Source: Brevibacterium antiquum CNRZ 918
Lineage (GTDB): Bacteria > Actinomycetota > Actinomycetes > Actinomycetales > Brevibacteriaceae
Direction: 5' to 3'
DNA length: 64,000 nt
Assembly: GCF_900169145.1 (NCBI RefSeq)
Contig: NZ_FXZD01000002.1
Coordinates: 372,001 to 436,000 of the forward strand
Position 1 is the first letter of the stretch. The number at the start of each line of letters is the position of its first letter. The notes beneath the pieces are model-generated. The model did not search any database. It was not told the origin of the DNA and was given only the letters and a program-made list of their open reading frames with translations. Made by a program: the position numbers and the translations under genes. Of the stretch, positions 41,526 through 50,387 are shown in pieces.

Positions 41526-44039
41526 CTACCTCCTGATGCTCTCGTTGCTGGGGTCGAAGAGTGGGGTGGCGTCGATCGAGGCCACCGTCACCGGGTAGGA
41601 CTCCTCCATGTAGACGACGGTGAGCTGGTTGCCCAGGACCGCCTCGGCAGGAGGGAGGAAGGCCATCAGGACGTGCTGTCCCAGGCTCGGAGCGGACCCC
41701 GCCGAGGTGACGAAGGCGTGGTGCCCATGCCCATCGACCAGCGGGTCGCCGTCCTGGGACAGGATGGGTTCCCCGCCGAGCATGTAGCGCTTCTCGCCGC
41801 TGGCGCTCGTATGATCGTCGACCGTGAGTGAGCAGAGGACGGCTTTCGGGTCCTCCTCGCGGTGGCGCAGGTGGGCATCGCGGCCGACGAAGTTCTGCGA
41901 CTTCACCTTCGGCCGGGCCATACTGACCTCGATGACGCTGCGTTCGGAGTCGAGTTCGGCACCGAAGGCGCGGTAGCCCTTCTCGATGCGCCCAGTCGTG
42001 CCATAGACGCCGAGCCCCACAGGTACGAGTCCGTGCTCGCGTCCGGCCTCGGTGAGGACATCCCAGAGCTTCAGCCCGGATTCCATGGGGACGTAGAGCT
42101 CCCAACCCAGATCGCCGACGTAGGAGATGCGGGAGGCCAAGACCGTCAGCGAGCCGATTTCGATGGTCCGCGCCGTGCCGAACTTGAAGCCTTCGTGGCT
42201 GACGTCTGCGCTCGTAAGCTGCGAGAGGATGTCCCGTGCCCGTGGCCCCCAGAGTCCGATCGTCGTCCACGAGGAGGTGAGGTCGGCGATCTGGGCACCG
42301 GTGACCGGAAGCCGATCGGCGAACCATTTGACGTCGACCATGCCGTGGGCGGCACCCGTGACGACCCGGAACCGGTCGTGAGCCAGGCGCATGATGGTCA
42401 GGTCCGAGCGGAACCCGCCAGCCTCATCGAGGACCGGTGTGTAGACCACGCGGCCGATGCTCACATCCATCTGGGCGAGCACGATGGACTGGACGGCATC
42501 GAGGGCTGCAGGCCCGAACACATCGAAGATGACGAAGCTTGAGAGGTCTACGAGCCCGGCGCGCTCGCGCAGTGCCAGATGTTCGGCATTGATGATCGGT
42601 GACCACCAGCGTGAGTCCCATTCCGCGCTGCGGTCCATGACGCGCTCGCCGAACTCCTCGAGCAGCTTCGCATTCGATTCGTACCATTGCGGGCGTTCCC
42701 AGCCGGCGACCTCGAAGAAGACGGCTCCGAGTTCCTTCTCGCGCTCATGCATGGGGGAGAGGCGGACATTGCGGTCGGAGTTCCACTGCTCGCCCGGGTG
42801 GACGATGCCGTAGGTCTTGATGAATGCCTCGGAGGTGCGGGCCCTCACGTGTTCGCGAGTGCGCTGGTGCGGGTGGAAGCGGGCGATGTCTGCGCCCTGC
42901 ACGTCGATGGAGGGCAGGCCGTTCGTCATCCATTCGGCCACGGCCCGGCCCACGCCCGGTCCTTCCTTCACCCACACCGCTGCCGCCGACCACAGGCCTT
43001 TGACCTCGGGTGACTCGCCGAGGATGGGGGCACCGTCCGGGGTCAGGGACAGCAGGCCATTGATCGCATAGCGGATCTCGACGTCGGGGTTGGACAGGAC
43101 CTCGGGCATGAGTTCGAGGGCCTGTTCGAGCTGGGGGTCGAAATCGTCGTCGGTGAAGGGCATCTCTGTGGGAGAGAGCTTCGCGGCCTCGATCGACGGG
43201 ATCTCGTCTGGTTCGTGGAGGATCGCACGGTGGGCATAGGAGCCGATCTCCATGTCCGATCCGTGCTGGCGTTCGTAGCAGAAGGTGTCCATGTCGCGCA
43301 CGATGGGAACGGAGATCTCACCCGTCTGCTCGGCCAGCTGCGGGACCGGGCCGACGCTGATCATCTGGTGCACCGCCGGCGTCAGCGGGATCGCGGCGCC
43401 GGCCATGGCGGCTATGCGCGGGCTCCAGACTCCGCAGGCGATGAGGATCTTATCGGTCTCGATCGGACCCTTGGTCGTGTGGACGCGTGCGATCGCTCCG
43501 TTCTCGACGTCGATGCCAGTCACCTCGGTGTTCGCTGACACCGTGAGGCCACCCGTGCTCTGTGCGGATTCGCGCATCATCGTGCCCGCTCCGACAGAGT
43601 CGACGACGCCGACAGTTGGTGTCCAGAAGGCACCGACGATGACGTCAGGGTCGAGGAAGGGGACCTTCTCAACGACCTCTTCGGGGGTGACCAGGTGGGA
43701 CTCGATGCCCCAGGCCTTCGCCGAGGCCATCCTGCGCCGCAGCTCCTGCATGCGCTCCTGGGTGCGGGCGACCTCGAAGCCACCGGACTGGGTGAAGACG
43801 CCCAGGTCTTTGTACTGACGCACGCTGTCGAGGGTGAGGTCGGTGATCTCGCGGGAGTGGTCGACCGGGAAGATGAAGTTCGAGGCGTGCCCGGTCGAGC
43901 CGCCCGGGTTGGGCAGCGGACCCTTGTCGACCTGGACGATGTCCCTCCAGCCGAGTTCGGTCAGATGGTGGACGAGGCTGTTGCCGACGATGCCTGCACC
44001 GACGACAACGACACTGGCCTGGGTGGGAATGGAAGCCAT
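41526..44039 (-). CDS. FAD- and tetrahydrofolate-dependent demethylating dehydrogenase (dimethylglycine oxidase/dehydrogenase family)
   Basis: An 837-residue two-module enzyme. The N-terminal DAO domain has the dinucleotide motif VVVVGAGIVGNS and 'PGGSTGHASNF', where the His (~51) is the site of covalent FAD in this family. The C-terminal half (~430-830) is a GcvT-like folate domain ('LSPMHEREKELGAVFFEVAGWERPQWYE', 'LVDLSSFVIFDVFGPAALDAVQ', 'ISYVGDLGWELYVPME', 'IEKGYRAFGAELDSE'). Length and order match Arthrobacter dimethylglycine oxidase. These enzymes oxidise an N-methyl group and pass it to THF as methylene-THF. The adjacent etfB-etfA implies electrons go to ETF, not O2. Substrate may be dimethylglycine, sarcosine or a related N-methyl amine. 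Confidence 0.85.
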   Translation of the reverse strand: MASIPTQASVVVVGAGIVGNSLVHHLTELGWRDIVQVDKGPLPNPGGSTGHASNFIFPVDHSREITDLTLDSVRQYKDLGVFTQSGGFEVARTQERMQELRRRMASAKAWGIESHLVTPEEVVEKVPFLDPDVIVGAFWTPTVGVVDSVGAGTMMRESAQSTGGLTVSANTEVTGIDVENGAIARVHTTKGPIETDKILIACGVWSPRIAAMAGAAIPLTPAVHQMISVGPVPQLAEQTGEISVPIVRDMDTFCYERQHGSDMEIGSYAHRAILHEPDEIPSIEAAKLSPTEMPFTDDDFDPQLEQALELMPEVLSNPDVEIRYAINGLLSLTPDGAPILGESPEVKGLWSAAAVWVKEGPGVGRAVAEWMTNGLPSIDVQGADIARFHPHQRTREHVRARTSEAFIKTYGIVHPGEQWNSDRNVRLSPMHEREKELGAVFFEVAGWERPQWYESNAKLLEEFGERVMDRSAEWDSRWWSPIINAEHLALRERAGLVDLSSFVIFDVFGPAALDAVQSIVLAQMDVSIGRVVYTPVLDEAGGFRSDLTIMRLAHDRFRVVTGAAHGMVDVKWFADRLPVTGAQIADLTSSWTTIGLWGPRARDILSQLTSADVSHEGFKFGTARTIEIGSLTVLASRISYVGDLGWELYVPMESGLKLWDVLTEAGREHGLVPVGLGVYGTTGRIEKGYRAFGAELDSERSVIEVSMARPKVKSQNFVGRDAHLRHREEDPKAVLCSLTVDDHTSASGEKRYMLGGEPILSQDGDPLVDGHGHHAFVTSAGSAPSLGQHVLMAFLPPAEAVLGNQLTVVYMEESYPVTVASIDATPLFDPSNESIRR

Positions 44040-44082
44040 GTCAGGCTCCTCTCCGAAGGCATCCTCGCCTTCAACGGCACAT

Positions 44083-44099
44083 GTTGCGTACTATGCAAC
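44083..44099. promoter_or_regulatory. Candidate IclR operator upstream of the demethylase-ETF operon
   Basis: GTTGCGTACTATGCAAC is a palindrome with GTTGC/GCAAC ends, 44-60 bases before the operon start. A related, weaker copy sharing ACTATG follows at 44107-44112. It sits between the IclR gene and the operon, where an autoregulated IclR protein would bind. Confidence 0.5.
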
Positions 44100-44154
44100 G
44101 TGACGCACTATGTGAAACTGGGTGCTCTGATCGTCCCCCGCCCGCCGAGGCGTG

Positions 44155-44934
44155 TCAAGGGTTTTCGCGCCAGCCGAACCGTGACGAGACGTCGGCGGCC
44201 GCAGCCACCAACAGGTCCTGGGCGGCAGCGACCTTTTCGTCGGTGAAGCGGAACCCCGGCCCCGAGGTCGAGATCGAGGCGATGACATCGCCGTGGGCGT
44301 TGCGGATGGGTGCGGAGACGGCGGTGAGGCCGATCTCGAGCTCATCGATGACGATCGAGTGCCCGGCGGCGACCACCTCGGCGATTTCGGTGAGCAGGTG
44401 GGGGATCGAAGTCACGGTGCGCGGGGTGTAGGTCGGAAGCCTGGGCTCGAGTGCGGTGCGGATGCCGGCCTCGCTCAGGCCCGACAGGAGGACCTTGCCG
44501 TTCGATGTCGCGTGCAGGGGGATGCGCTGTCCGACCCAGTTGTGGCTCTGGACGGAGGCGGTGCCCGATACTTGGTCGAGGTAGAGGGCCGCGCCGTCGG
44601 AGAGGACTGCGATGTTGATCGTCTCACCGGTGCGTTCGGCCAGGAGTTTCGCGATCGGGCGGGCCTCCTGCACGATGTCGAGGCGTGCGGTGGTGGCTCC
44701 GGCGAGGCGGAGGATGCCCAGGCCCAGCCGGTATTTGCCGCGATGCTGGTCCTGTTCGACGAGGCCGCGGGCCTCGAGCGTGGATACGATGCGGGAGGCG
44801 GTCGATTTGTGCACGCCGAGTTCGGCGGCGATGTCGGTGACGCCGGCGAGGCCGGTGCGGGCGATGATCTCGAGGATCGTGACCGCGCGGTCGACCGACT
44901 GCACAGAACCGGTGTTCGTCTCGCTGTTGCTCAT
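44155..44934 (-). CDS. IclR-family regulator of the demethylase-ETF operon
   Basis: A 259-residue protein starting at ATG 44934 (MSNSETNTGSVQSVDRAV). The winged helix covers ~12-72 (SVDRAVTILEIIARTGLAGV, then TDIAAELGVHKSTASRIVSTLEARGLVEQD). The effector domain follows ('RPIAKLLAERTGETINIAVLSDGAALYLDQVSG', 'LHATSNGKVLLSGL', 'IDELEIGLTAVSAPIRNAHGDVIASISTSGPGFR'). It is encoded directly upstream of, and in the same direction as, the dimethylglycine-dehydrogenase-like operon (115-base gap). It is divergent from a second IclR gene 120 bases away. Control of both by the same or mutual effectors is likely. Confidence 0.9.
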   Translation of the reverse strand: MSNSETNTGSVQSVDRAVTILEIIARTGLAGVTDIAAELGVHKSTASRIVSTLEARGLVEQDQHRGKYRLGLGILRLAGATTARLDIVQEARPIAKLLAERTGETINIAVLSDGAALYLDQVSGTASVQSHNWVGQRIPLHATSNGKVLLSGLSEAGIRTALEPRLPTYTPRTVTSIPHLLTEIAEVVAAGHSIVIDELEIGLTAVSAPIRNAHGDVIASISTSGPGFRFTDEKVAAAQDLLVAAAADVSSRFGWRENP

Positions 44935-45054
44935 TTCGAAACTGTAGCTCACATGACACAACACGAACAGGGGCCAATCACGTGTGCTGTAGGGTGAATG
45001 CCGCCGGAGTGCCACTGGTGCCGCGGCATAATTTCCCCGACGGAGTTGAGCGTT

Positions 45055-45804
45055 ATGACCAATGGGACCCAGTCGATCGATCGTGCGGCAGAGATATTGT
45101 CGCTGGTGGTGAAGGCGGATGCCCCGATCTCCTACACCGAGGTGGTGGAGTCGACCCAACTGGCGCGCTCGACGGTCTCACGCCTGCTCTCCGCCCTCGA
45201 ACGCAACGGGCTGGTCGAACGTGACGGGGGCGGGCAGTATCGCGGAGGTTCCCTGTTCGCGACCTACGCTTCGCGCTTCGATCGCGTCGAGACGCTGGTC
45301 ACGGCGGCTGATCCCACACTGCAGCGGCTGAGCGAGGAGACCGGTGAGACGGTCAACCTCGCCGTCCCCAGCTCCACGGGTGTCGTGCAGGTCGCGCAGA
45401 TCGATTCGACCTTCGTCCTCGGCGCTACGAACTGGGTCGATGTGGAGGTGCCGCCGCACTGCTCGGCGCTGGGCAAGATCATGTATGCCTTCGACATCAT
45501 TCCGGTCCCCTCGGGCCGTCTGGAACGGCGCACCCCGTACACCTTGGGGTCCCGGAAAGAGCTCCTGGACAACCTCGCCGAGGCGCGCGAACGTGGATAC
45601 GCGATCGTGCACCAAGAGTTCGAAGAGGGCCTCGATGCCCTGGCCGCACCCGTGAACGGCGTCGACGGCCGGGTGATTGCGGCGATCGGAATCTCGGGTC
45701 CGACCATGCGCATCGCTGACCACCACGATGAGGTCGGGCGTCTCCTCGTCGACGAAGCGGGCCTGCTCTCCCGCAGCCTCAAGCGCAAGGTCACCCACCG
45801 CTGA
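45055..45804 (+). CDS. IclR-family transcriptional regulator
   Basis: A 249-residue protein starting at ATG 45055 (MTNGTQSIDRAAEILSLVVK), with GGAG ten bases upstream. It has a winged helix (YTEVVESTQLARSTVSRLL, then SALERNGLVERDGGGQYRGG) and an effector domain ('LQRLSEETGETVNLAVPSSTGVVQVAQIDS', 'VPPHCSALGKIMYAF', 'HQEFEEGLDALAAPVNGVDGRVIAAIGISGPTMRI'). It diverges from the IclR gene at 44155-44934 and converges on the FMN glutamate-synthase-like gene. The two regulators are only distantly alike, so they are not a recent duplication. The target is unknown; the nearby folate genes are candidates. Confidence 0.9.
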   Translation: MTNGTQSIDRAAEILSLVVKADAPISYTEVVESTQLARSTVSRLLSALERNGLVERDGGGQYRGGSLFATYASRFDRVETLVTAADPTLQRLSEETGETVNLAVPSSTGVVQVAQIDSTFVLGATNWVDVEVPPHCSALGKIMYAFDIIPVPSGRLERRTPYTLGSRKELLDNLAEARERGYAIVHQEFEEGLDALAAPVNGVDGRVIAAIGISGPTMRIADHHDEVGRLLVDEAGLLSRSLKRKVTHR

Positions 45805-45851
45805 GTCTGGTGCAGTCGAGGCGCGGGGAAAGTGTCAGGCGCGCCGCTGAG

Positions 45852-47438
45852 TCACGCGCGCCGGAAGGTGCCTGAGTCGGCACGAGCCCAGTCCGTCGCC
45901 CATGACTCCGGCGCCTGTGCCAGCAGCTCTCCCGGCTCCAGCCATTCGTAGAGTTCGGCATATGAGCGATGCTCATTGCGTGCGATATTGCGCTGCAGGA
46001 ACTCGGGGCGCAGATCTCGTGGGTCGCTGACACCCATGGATGCCATGATCTGGACGGCCTGATCGACGGTCGCTTTCTGGTAGTTCTGTACGCGTTCGCT
46101 CTTGTCTCCCACGTGCAGGGCCCGCTGCCGCTTCGGATCCTGTGTCGTCACGCCGACAGGGCACAGGCCGGTATGGCAGATCTGGGCCTGGATGCAACCG
46201 ACGGCCATCATCATCGCTCGTGCAGAATTCGTGTAGTCGGCCCCTTGCGCCAGGCGTTTGACGATGTCGTTGCCCGCGGCGACCTTGCCGCTGGCCCCGA
46301 TCCGGATCTGGTCTCGCAGACCGGTTCCCACCAGTGCGTTGTGCACGGTGAGCAGGCCGTCGGTCAGTGGCGTTCCCATATGGTCTTCGAACTCGAGCGG
46401 AGCCGCACCGGTTCCGCCTTCGGATCCGTCGACGATGATGAAGTCCGGTGCTGTGCCGACCTCTTTGATGGCCTTGCAGATCGCCAGCACATCGATACGG
46501 GAGCCGACGCACAATTTGAAACCAGCCGGCTTCCCGCCCGAGAGTTCACGCATGCGAGCGATGAACTCAATGAGTTCGGTCGGGGTGCTGAAAGCAGAAT
46601 GGGCCGCGGGGCTGACGCATTTTTCACCCTCCGGGACCCCGCGGGCTCGCGCGATCTCCGCAGTGACCTTGGCCGCCGGCAGGACGCCGCCGATGCCCGG
46701 CTTCGCTCCCTGGCTCAGTTTCAGGGACACACATTTGATCTGCTCACGCGAGCTCTGCTGCGCGAACTGGTCCGGATCGAACCGGCCATCGTCGGTGCGT
46801 GTGCCGAAGTATCCGGAGCCGACCTCCCAGATCAGATCGCCATTGTTCTCGAGGTGGTAGGGCGAGATGCCGCCTTCGCCGGTGTCATGGGCGAAGCCGC
46901 CCATCTCGGCTCCTCGGTTGAGTGCGCGCACGGCATTCGGGGACAGGGCGCCGAAGCTCATCGCTGAGACGTTGAGCAGGGACATGCTGTAGGGCTGTGA
47001 GCAGTCGGGACCGCCTACCATGACGCGTGGGGCAGTGCTGGGTGCGGTGACCGGAGCGGTCGAATGGGTGAGGTATTCATAGCCGGCGGCGTTGACATCG
47101 CGTTCGGTGCCGAAGGCCTTCTCTCCGTGGATGCCCTTCGATCGTTCGTAGACGATTGAGCGTGTGTCACGGTCGAAGGGGCGACCGTCCCAGTTGCGTT
47201 CGATGAAGTACTGCTGGAGTTCTGGTCGCAGGCTCTCGAGCAGGAACCGCAGGTGTCCGACAACCGGATAGTTGCGCAGGATCGCGTGCTTCTTCTGCGT
47301 GAGGTCGTAGATCGCGAGAACGATGACGGCGGCGACGAGCGCCCCGATCACCCACCATGCCCACGGTCCGACTGCTGCCGCCCATCCCAGGGCCACCAGA
47401 ATGCTGAGTGTCGCAGCGATTGCCAGGAAACGTCCCAT
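45852..47438 (-). CDS. Membrane-anchored FMN-binding glutamate synthase-like protein
   Basis: A 528-residue protein. Two N-terminal membrane helices (residues ~3-45) precede the glutamate-synthase FMN domain: 'VGGPDCSQPYSMSLLNVSAMSFGALSPNAVRALNRGAEMGGFAHDTGEGGIS', 'QIKCVSLKLSQGAKPGIGGVLPAAKVT', 'DFIIVDGSEGGTGAAPLEFEDHMGTPL' and 'CIQAQICHTGLCPVGVTTQDP'. The last carries the Cys residues that hold the 3Fe-4S cluster in GltB. No amidotransferase domain is present, so it resembles the YerD-type stand-alone family rather than true GltB. The reaction is unknown. Start ATG 47438 with GGGAGGAG upstream. Confidence 0.85.
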   Translation of the reverse strand: MGRFLAIAATLSILVALGWAAAVGPWAWWVIGALVAAVIVLAIYDLTQKKHAILRNYPVVGHLRFLLESLRPELQQYFIERNWDGRPFDRDTRSIVYERSKGIHGEKAFGTERDVNAAGYEYLTHSTAPVTAPSTAPRVMVGGPDCSQPYSMSLLNVSAMSFGALSPNAVRALNRGAEMGGFAHDTGEGGISPYHLENNGDLIWEVGSGYFGTRTDDGRFDPDQFAQQSSREQIKCVSLKLSQGAKPGIGGVLPAAKVTAEIARARGVPEGEKCVSPAAHSAFSTPTELIEFIARMRELSGGKPAGFKLCVGSRIDVLAICKAIKEVGTAPDFIIVDGSEGGTGAAPLEFEDHMGTPLTDGLLTVHNALVGTGLRDQIRIGASGKVAAGNDIVKRLAQGADYTNSARAMMMAVGCIQAQICHTGLCPVGVTTQDPKRQRALHVGDKSERVQNYQKATVDQAVQIMASMGVSDPRDLRPEFLQRNIARNEHRSYAELYEWLEPGELLAQAPESWATDWARADSGTFRRA

Positions 47439-47647
47439 CGCGATCTCCTCCCGAGCGAAAGATGGAGCCCCGAGTTTCGGGTCACGGTCTCAGCAACGGG
47501 CGCCGTTAGTTCTGTGTGGTGATGAGCGGCGTCGGGCAGCATCTCTCTTCCTGCCATCGTATGCCCAGGCCCGGTGAGAACTGTGAGATTCCTCCTGCGA
47601 GGCGTGAGTGCGCCGGTGCCAGCCGCGCTCTGGGTGCGCCGGCGAGA

Positions 47648-48511
47648 TCAGCCGTTGCTGATCGTCGCCTCGTCGGTGTGGCCAAGGGCGGCGAGCTGCT
47701 TGCGCCTCCAGATCTCAGTGTCCTTGATCTGGTTGAACGTGTAGATGTGCAGTCCGACCACGCCCATGGCCGGATTGTCGAGGGTGGGGGCGAGCTTGTC
47801 GAGGAACTTCCGTGGGTTGTAACCGCCGGGTTTGGCCATCCGCGAGAAGGTCGCCGTGTTCTTGCGCAGGAAGCGCGTCGATTCGCCGACACCGATCTTG
47901 CCCGCCACTCTTGCGAGCTTTGTCAGCTCCACCTTGCCCGCGATGCCGAGGACGAGCGGCAGCTCGATGCCGCGGGCCCGGACCCGGGCCAGCCAGGTGG
48001 CGATCACGCCGGGATCGAAGCACAGGTTCGATACGAGGTGGGTGGCGTAGTCGCGTTTGTCCCACATGGCCTGGACGGTGACGTCGTCGGAGATGAGGGG
48101 GTGGGTCTCGGGGTAGGCGCTGACGCCGAGGTGCTGGATCGGTGCCGCCATGCTCGCGAGGTCGACGATGAGGTCGAGTGCACCCGCGTAGCCGCCAGCC
48201 GGAGGAGTGGCGTCACCGGCGGGGACGAAGATTCGGTCGATGCCGGCTTGGGCGATGCGGGCGACGATCTCTTCGAGCTCGGTTCTGCTCTGCACCATCC
48301 GCGCGGCGATGTGGGGGACCGCTTGGAAGCCGAGTGCCTGCAGCTGCTCCGCAGTGGACAGTGTCGCCTCAAGGGTCAGGCCCGTCGAGGCGGTCACCGT
48401 GATCACCCGGCCGGGCGCGACGTATTCGTGGACACGGTCGACGACTCCGGCAGTGGGCAGGATTTCGTACCGTGCGGACTTGAGCAGTGTGCTCAGATTT
48501 GCCTGTGACAT
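47648..48511 (-). CDS. Methylenetetrahydrofolate reductase-like protein
   Basis: A 287-residue TIM-barrel protein starting at ATG 48511, with GGGAG nine bases upstream. It has 'YEILPTAGVVDRVHEYVAPGRVITVTASTGLTLEATLSTAEQLQALGFQAVPHIAARMV', 'DRIFVPAGDATPPAGGYAGALDLI', 'SAYPETHPLI' and 'THLVSNLCFDPGVIATWLARVRARGIELPLVLGIAGKVELTKL'. This pattern is the MetF family (flavin-dependent 5,10-methylene-THF to 5-methyl-THF interconversion). It is divergent but retains the PH(I)AAR and P.G..G.. stretches. Divergent transcription from a folate-dependent methyltransferase suggests it recycles the methyl-THF produced by that demethylase, and is not the methionine-biosynthetic MetF. Confidence 0.82.
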   Translation of the reverse strand: MSQANLSTLLKSARYEILPTAGVVDRVHEYVAPGRVITVTASTGLTLEATLSTAEQLQALGFQAVPHIAARMVQSRTELEEIVARIAQAGIDRIFVPAGDATPPAGGYAGALDLIVDLASMAAPIQHLGVSAYPETHPLISDDVTVQAMWDKRDYATHLVSNLCFDPGVIATWLARVRARGIELPLVLGIAGKVELTKLARVAGKIGVGESTRFLRKNTATFSRMAKPGGYNPRKFLDKLAPTLDNPAMGVVGLHIYTFNQIKDTEIWRRKQLAALGHTDEATISNG

Positions 48512-48611
48512 TCCGGCTCCCTTGAGAGACTCCTTGGAAAGAGGTCGGCGGCCGATGAATCTGGACGGAAACCCTTGCTTCCGCCGACACTTCGATTCTA
48601 CACTGAATATA

Positions 48612-48648
48612 CCCATAATATGGGAATCGAGTTCTACATTGTAGAACT
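48612..48648. promoter_or_regulatory. Two palindromes in the metF-like/demethylase divergent promoter
   Basis: CCCATA-A-TATGGG (48612-48624) and AGTTCTACA-T-TGTAGAACT (48630-48648) are both perfect inverted repeats. They lie between the metF-like start (48511) and the folate methyltransferase start (48667). A TTCTACA half-site recurs at 48596. They are strong operator candidates for coordinated control of the divergent pair. Confidence 0.65.
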
Positions 48649-48666
48649 GTTAGCAGGGGGAACACC

Positions 48667-49971
48667 ATGGACAATAACGTCCCGTCAGTGGATCAAAGCG
48701 ACAGAGAAGTCCCGATCAACCTACGCCAATCAGGCCCCACCCCAGTTGAGATGCTCATCGACACCAGAGTGCGCAAGTCGCCGTACTGGGAACTGTCCAT
48801 GCAGCAGGGATGCTGGCGGGCCTCCATCTACAACCGGATGTACCACCCGCGCGGCTATGTGCCGCGCGAAGACGGCGGGATGATGGTCGAGTACCAGTCC
48901 CTCGTCAACGACGTGACCTTGTGGAACGTCGCCGTCGAGCGTCAGATTCAGGTCAAGGGTCCCGACGCCGAGGCGTTCGTGAACTTTGTCATCACCCGTG
49001 ATGCGACCAAGATCCCAGTCATGCGTGCCCGCTACGTGATCCTGTGCAATGAGGCCGGGGGCATTCTCAATGACCCGATCCTGTTGCGTGTGGCGATCGA
49101 CGAATTCTGGTTCAGCCTCTCCGACACCGACCTCATGCTCTGGCTGCAAGGAGTCAACGTCGGCAGGAAGTTCGATGTCACCATCCAGGAGATCGACGTC
49201 TCGCCGGTCCAGGTTCAGGGACCGAAGTCCGTCGATCTCATCTCCGACCTGGTCGGGGAGGAGGGGCGCACGCTGCCCAGCTATGGACTGATGGAGGCCC
49301 AGGTGGGCGGGCATGACGTGATCATCTCCCAGACAGGATTCACGGGAGAGAAGGGCTACGAGATCTATCTCAAGGATTCGACCAAGTACGCCGAGGACAT
49401 GTGGAACGCGGTGCTCGAAGCCGGCGTTGCCCACAATCTCAGGGTCGTTGCTCCCAGCCACCACCGCAGGATCGCCGCCGGCATCCTCTCGTGGGGCCAG
49501 GACATGGACTTCGAAACCTACCCATTCCAAGTCAACCTCTCCTACCAGGTGCCGCGGAAGAAGGAGGCCGACTACATCGGAAAGGCCAAGCTCGAGGAAG
49601 TCCGCGAGCAGATCGCGGCCGGCACTCCACCGTTCAGGACTCAGCTCGTGGGCTTGCTGGTCGGCGGAAAGCCGATCACGGACTACGCTCCCGACTTCTG
49701 GCTGGTCAGCGCCACATCCGGTGGCGACCCAGTCGGGTACGTGACTTCGCCCTGGTACTCGCCGGAACTCGAGGCCAATATCGCGATGGCTCATGTGCCA
49801 GTTGAGGGCAGTGCGCTGGGAACCGAGTACTGGGTTCAGCTGCCCGAGCCCTTCGCCGACACCCCGGGTGAACCCGTCCGCGCCGAGGTGGTGGAGATGC
49901 CGTTTCGACCAAGCGTCAATCCCAACCAGCGTGAACGTCTGAAGATGCACGGCCTCGACGCCGCCGTCTGA
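48667..49971 (+). CDS. GcvT/DmdA-like tetrahydrofolate-dependent demethylase
   Basis: A 434-residue GcvT-family protein starting at ATG 48667 after AGGGGG. Key stretches are 'RVRKSPYWELSMQQGCWRASIYNRMYHPRGY', 'MVEYQSLVNDVTLWNVAVERQIQVKGPDAEAFVNFVITRDATKI', 'RYVILCNEAGGILNDPILLRVAIDEFWFSLSDTDLMLWLQGV', 'VSPVQVQGPKSVDLI' and 'ISQTGFTGEKGYEIYLKDS'. The order and wording follow dimethylsulfoniopropionate demethylase (DmdA) and related O/S-demethylases more closely than glycine-cleavage T protein. It would move a methyl group from the substrate to THF, giving methyl-THF. The MetF-like gene opposite supports this. The substrate (DMSP, a methoxy-aromatic, or other) is not determined. Confidence 0.82.
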   Translation: MDNNVPSVDQSDREVPINLRQSGPTPVEMLIDTRVRKSPYWELSMQQGCWRASIYNRMYHPRGYVPREDGGMMVEYQSLVNDVTLWNVAVERQIQVKGPDAEAFVNFVITRDATKIPVMRARYVILCNEAGGILNDPILLRVAIDEFWFSLSDTDLMLWLQGVNVGRKFDVTIQEIDVSPVQVQGPKSVDLISDLVGEEGRTLPSYGLMEAQVGGHDVIISQTGFTGEKGYEIYLKDSTKYAEDMWNAVLEAGVAHNLRVVAPSHHRRIAAGILSWGQDMDFETYPFQVNLSYQVPRKKEADYIGKAKLEEVREQIAAGTPPFRTQLVGLLVGGKPITDYAPDFWLVSATSGGDPVGYVTSPWYSPELEANIAMAHVPVEGSALGTEYWVQLPEPFADTPGEPVRAEVVEMPFRPSVNPNQRERLKMHGLDAAV

Positions 49972-50387
49972 GTCGCGGCAAGCGTCTGGGTCTATGCCGC
50001 CTGGTTCCATTCCCCTGGTCCGAGCGCGGTCACTGTGCGATATGCCGGTGGCCGCGCTCGCCTCTGCCCACACCCGCAACTCCAATAGCTCCCCACACCA
50101 CGACTTCCTCCCCGCACCAAGACTTCCTCCCCGCGGCCGTAATGGCAACCGGTGGTTTCACGCGAGGCACCGGTGGCGACAATTCATACATGTGCACGGG
50201 GGTGATGTGCTGCTCACGGTGAGGGGTAGACCACCAGCAGGTGCACCTCGGCGTCAATCCGCACGGCACGATCGTCGATCACAGTCATCAGGCGCAGCCC
50301 TCCTGCGATGACGTGCGGCCACCGGAGATGTCTCCGATGGCCGCATTCTCGTCTCAGCCGCTCTTTGTCGGGCCGAGCCTCACCGAG
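49972..50387. other. Intergenic region with a short tandem repeat and a terminator stem
   Basis: No gene was recognised. Bases 50096-50114 and 50115-50133 are two 19-base copies of CACCA(C/A)GACTTCCTCCCCG. A strong hairpin follows at 50314-50345. The remainder is unstructured. Confidence 0.5.
50314..50345. terminator. Hairpin downstream of the amino-acid permease gene
   Basis: TGCGGCCACCGGAGA pairs with TCTCCGATGGCCGCA at 14 of 15 positions around a 2-base turn (fewer pairs in practice). It lies 43 bases past the permease stop on the minus strand. Confidence 0.6.

Noticed and set aside
48730-50148. A 472-codon minus-strand open frame opposite the folate methyltransferase
   Set aside because: Its composition is that of a shadow frame (Asp/His/Gly/Leu-rich, no domains) and the plus-strand gene is well supported.
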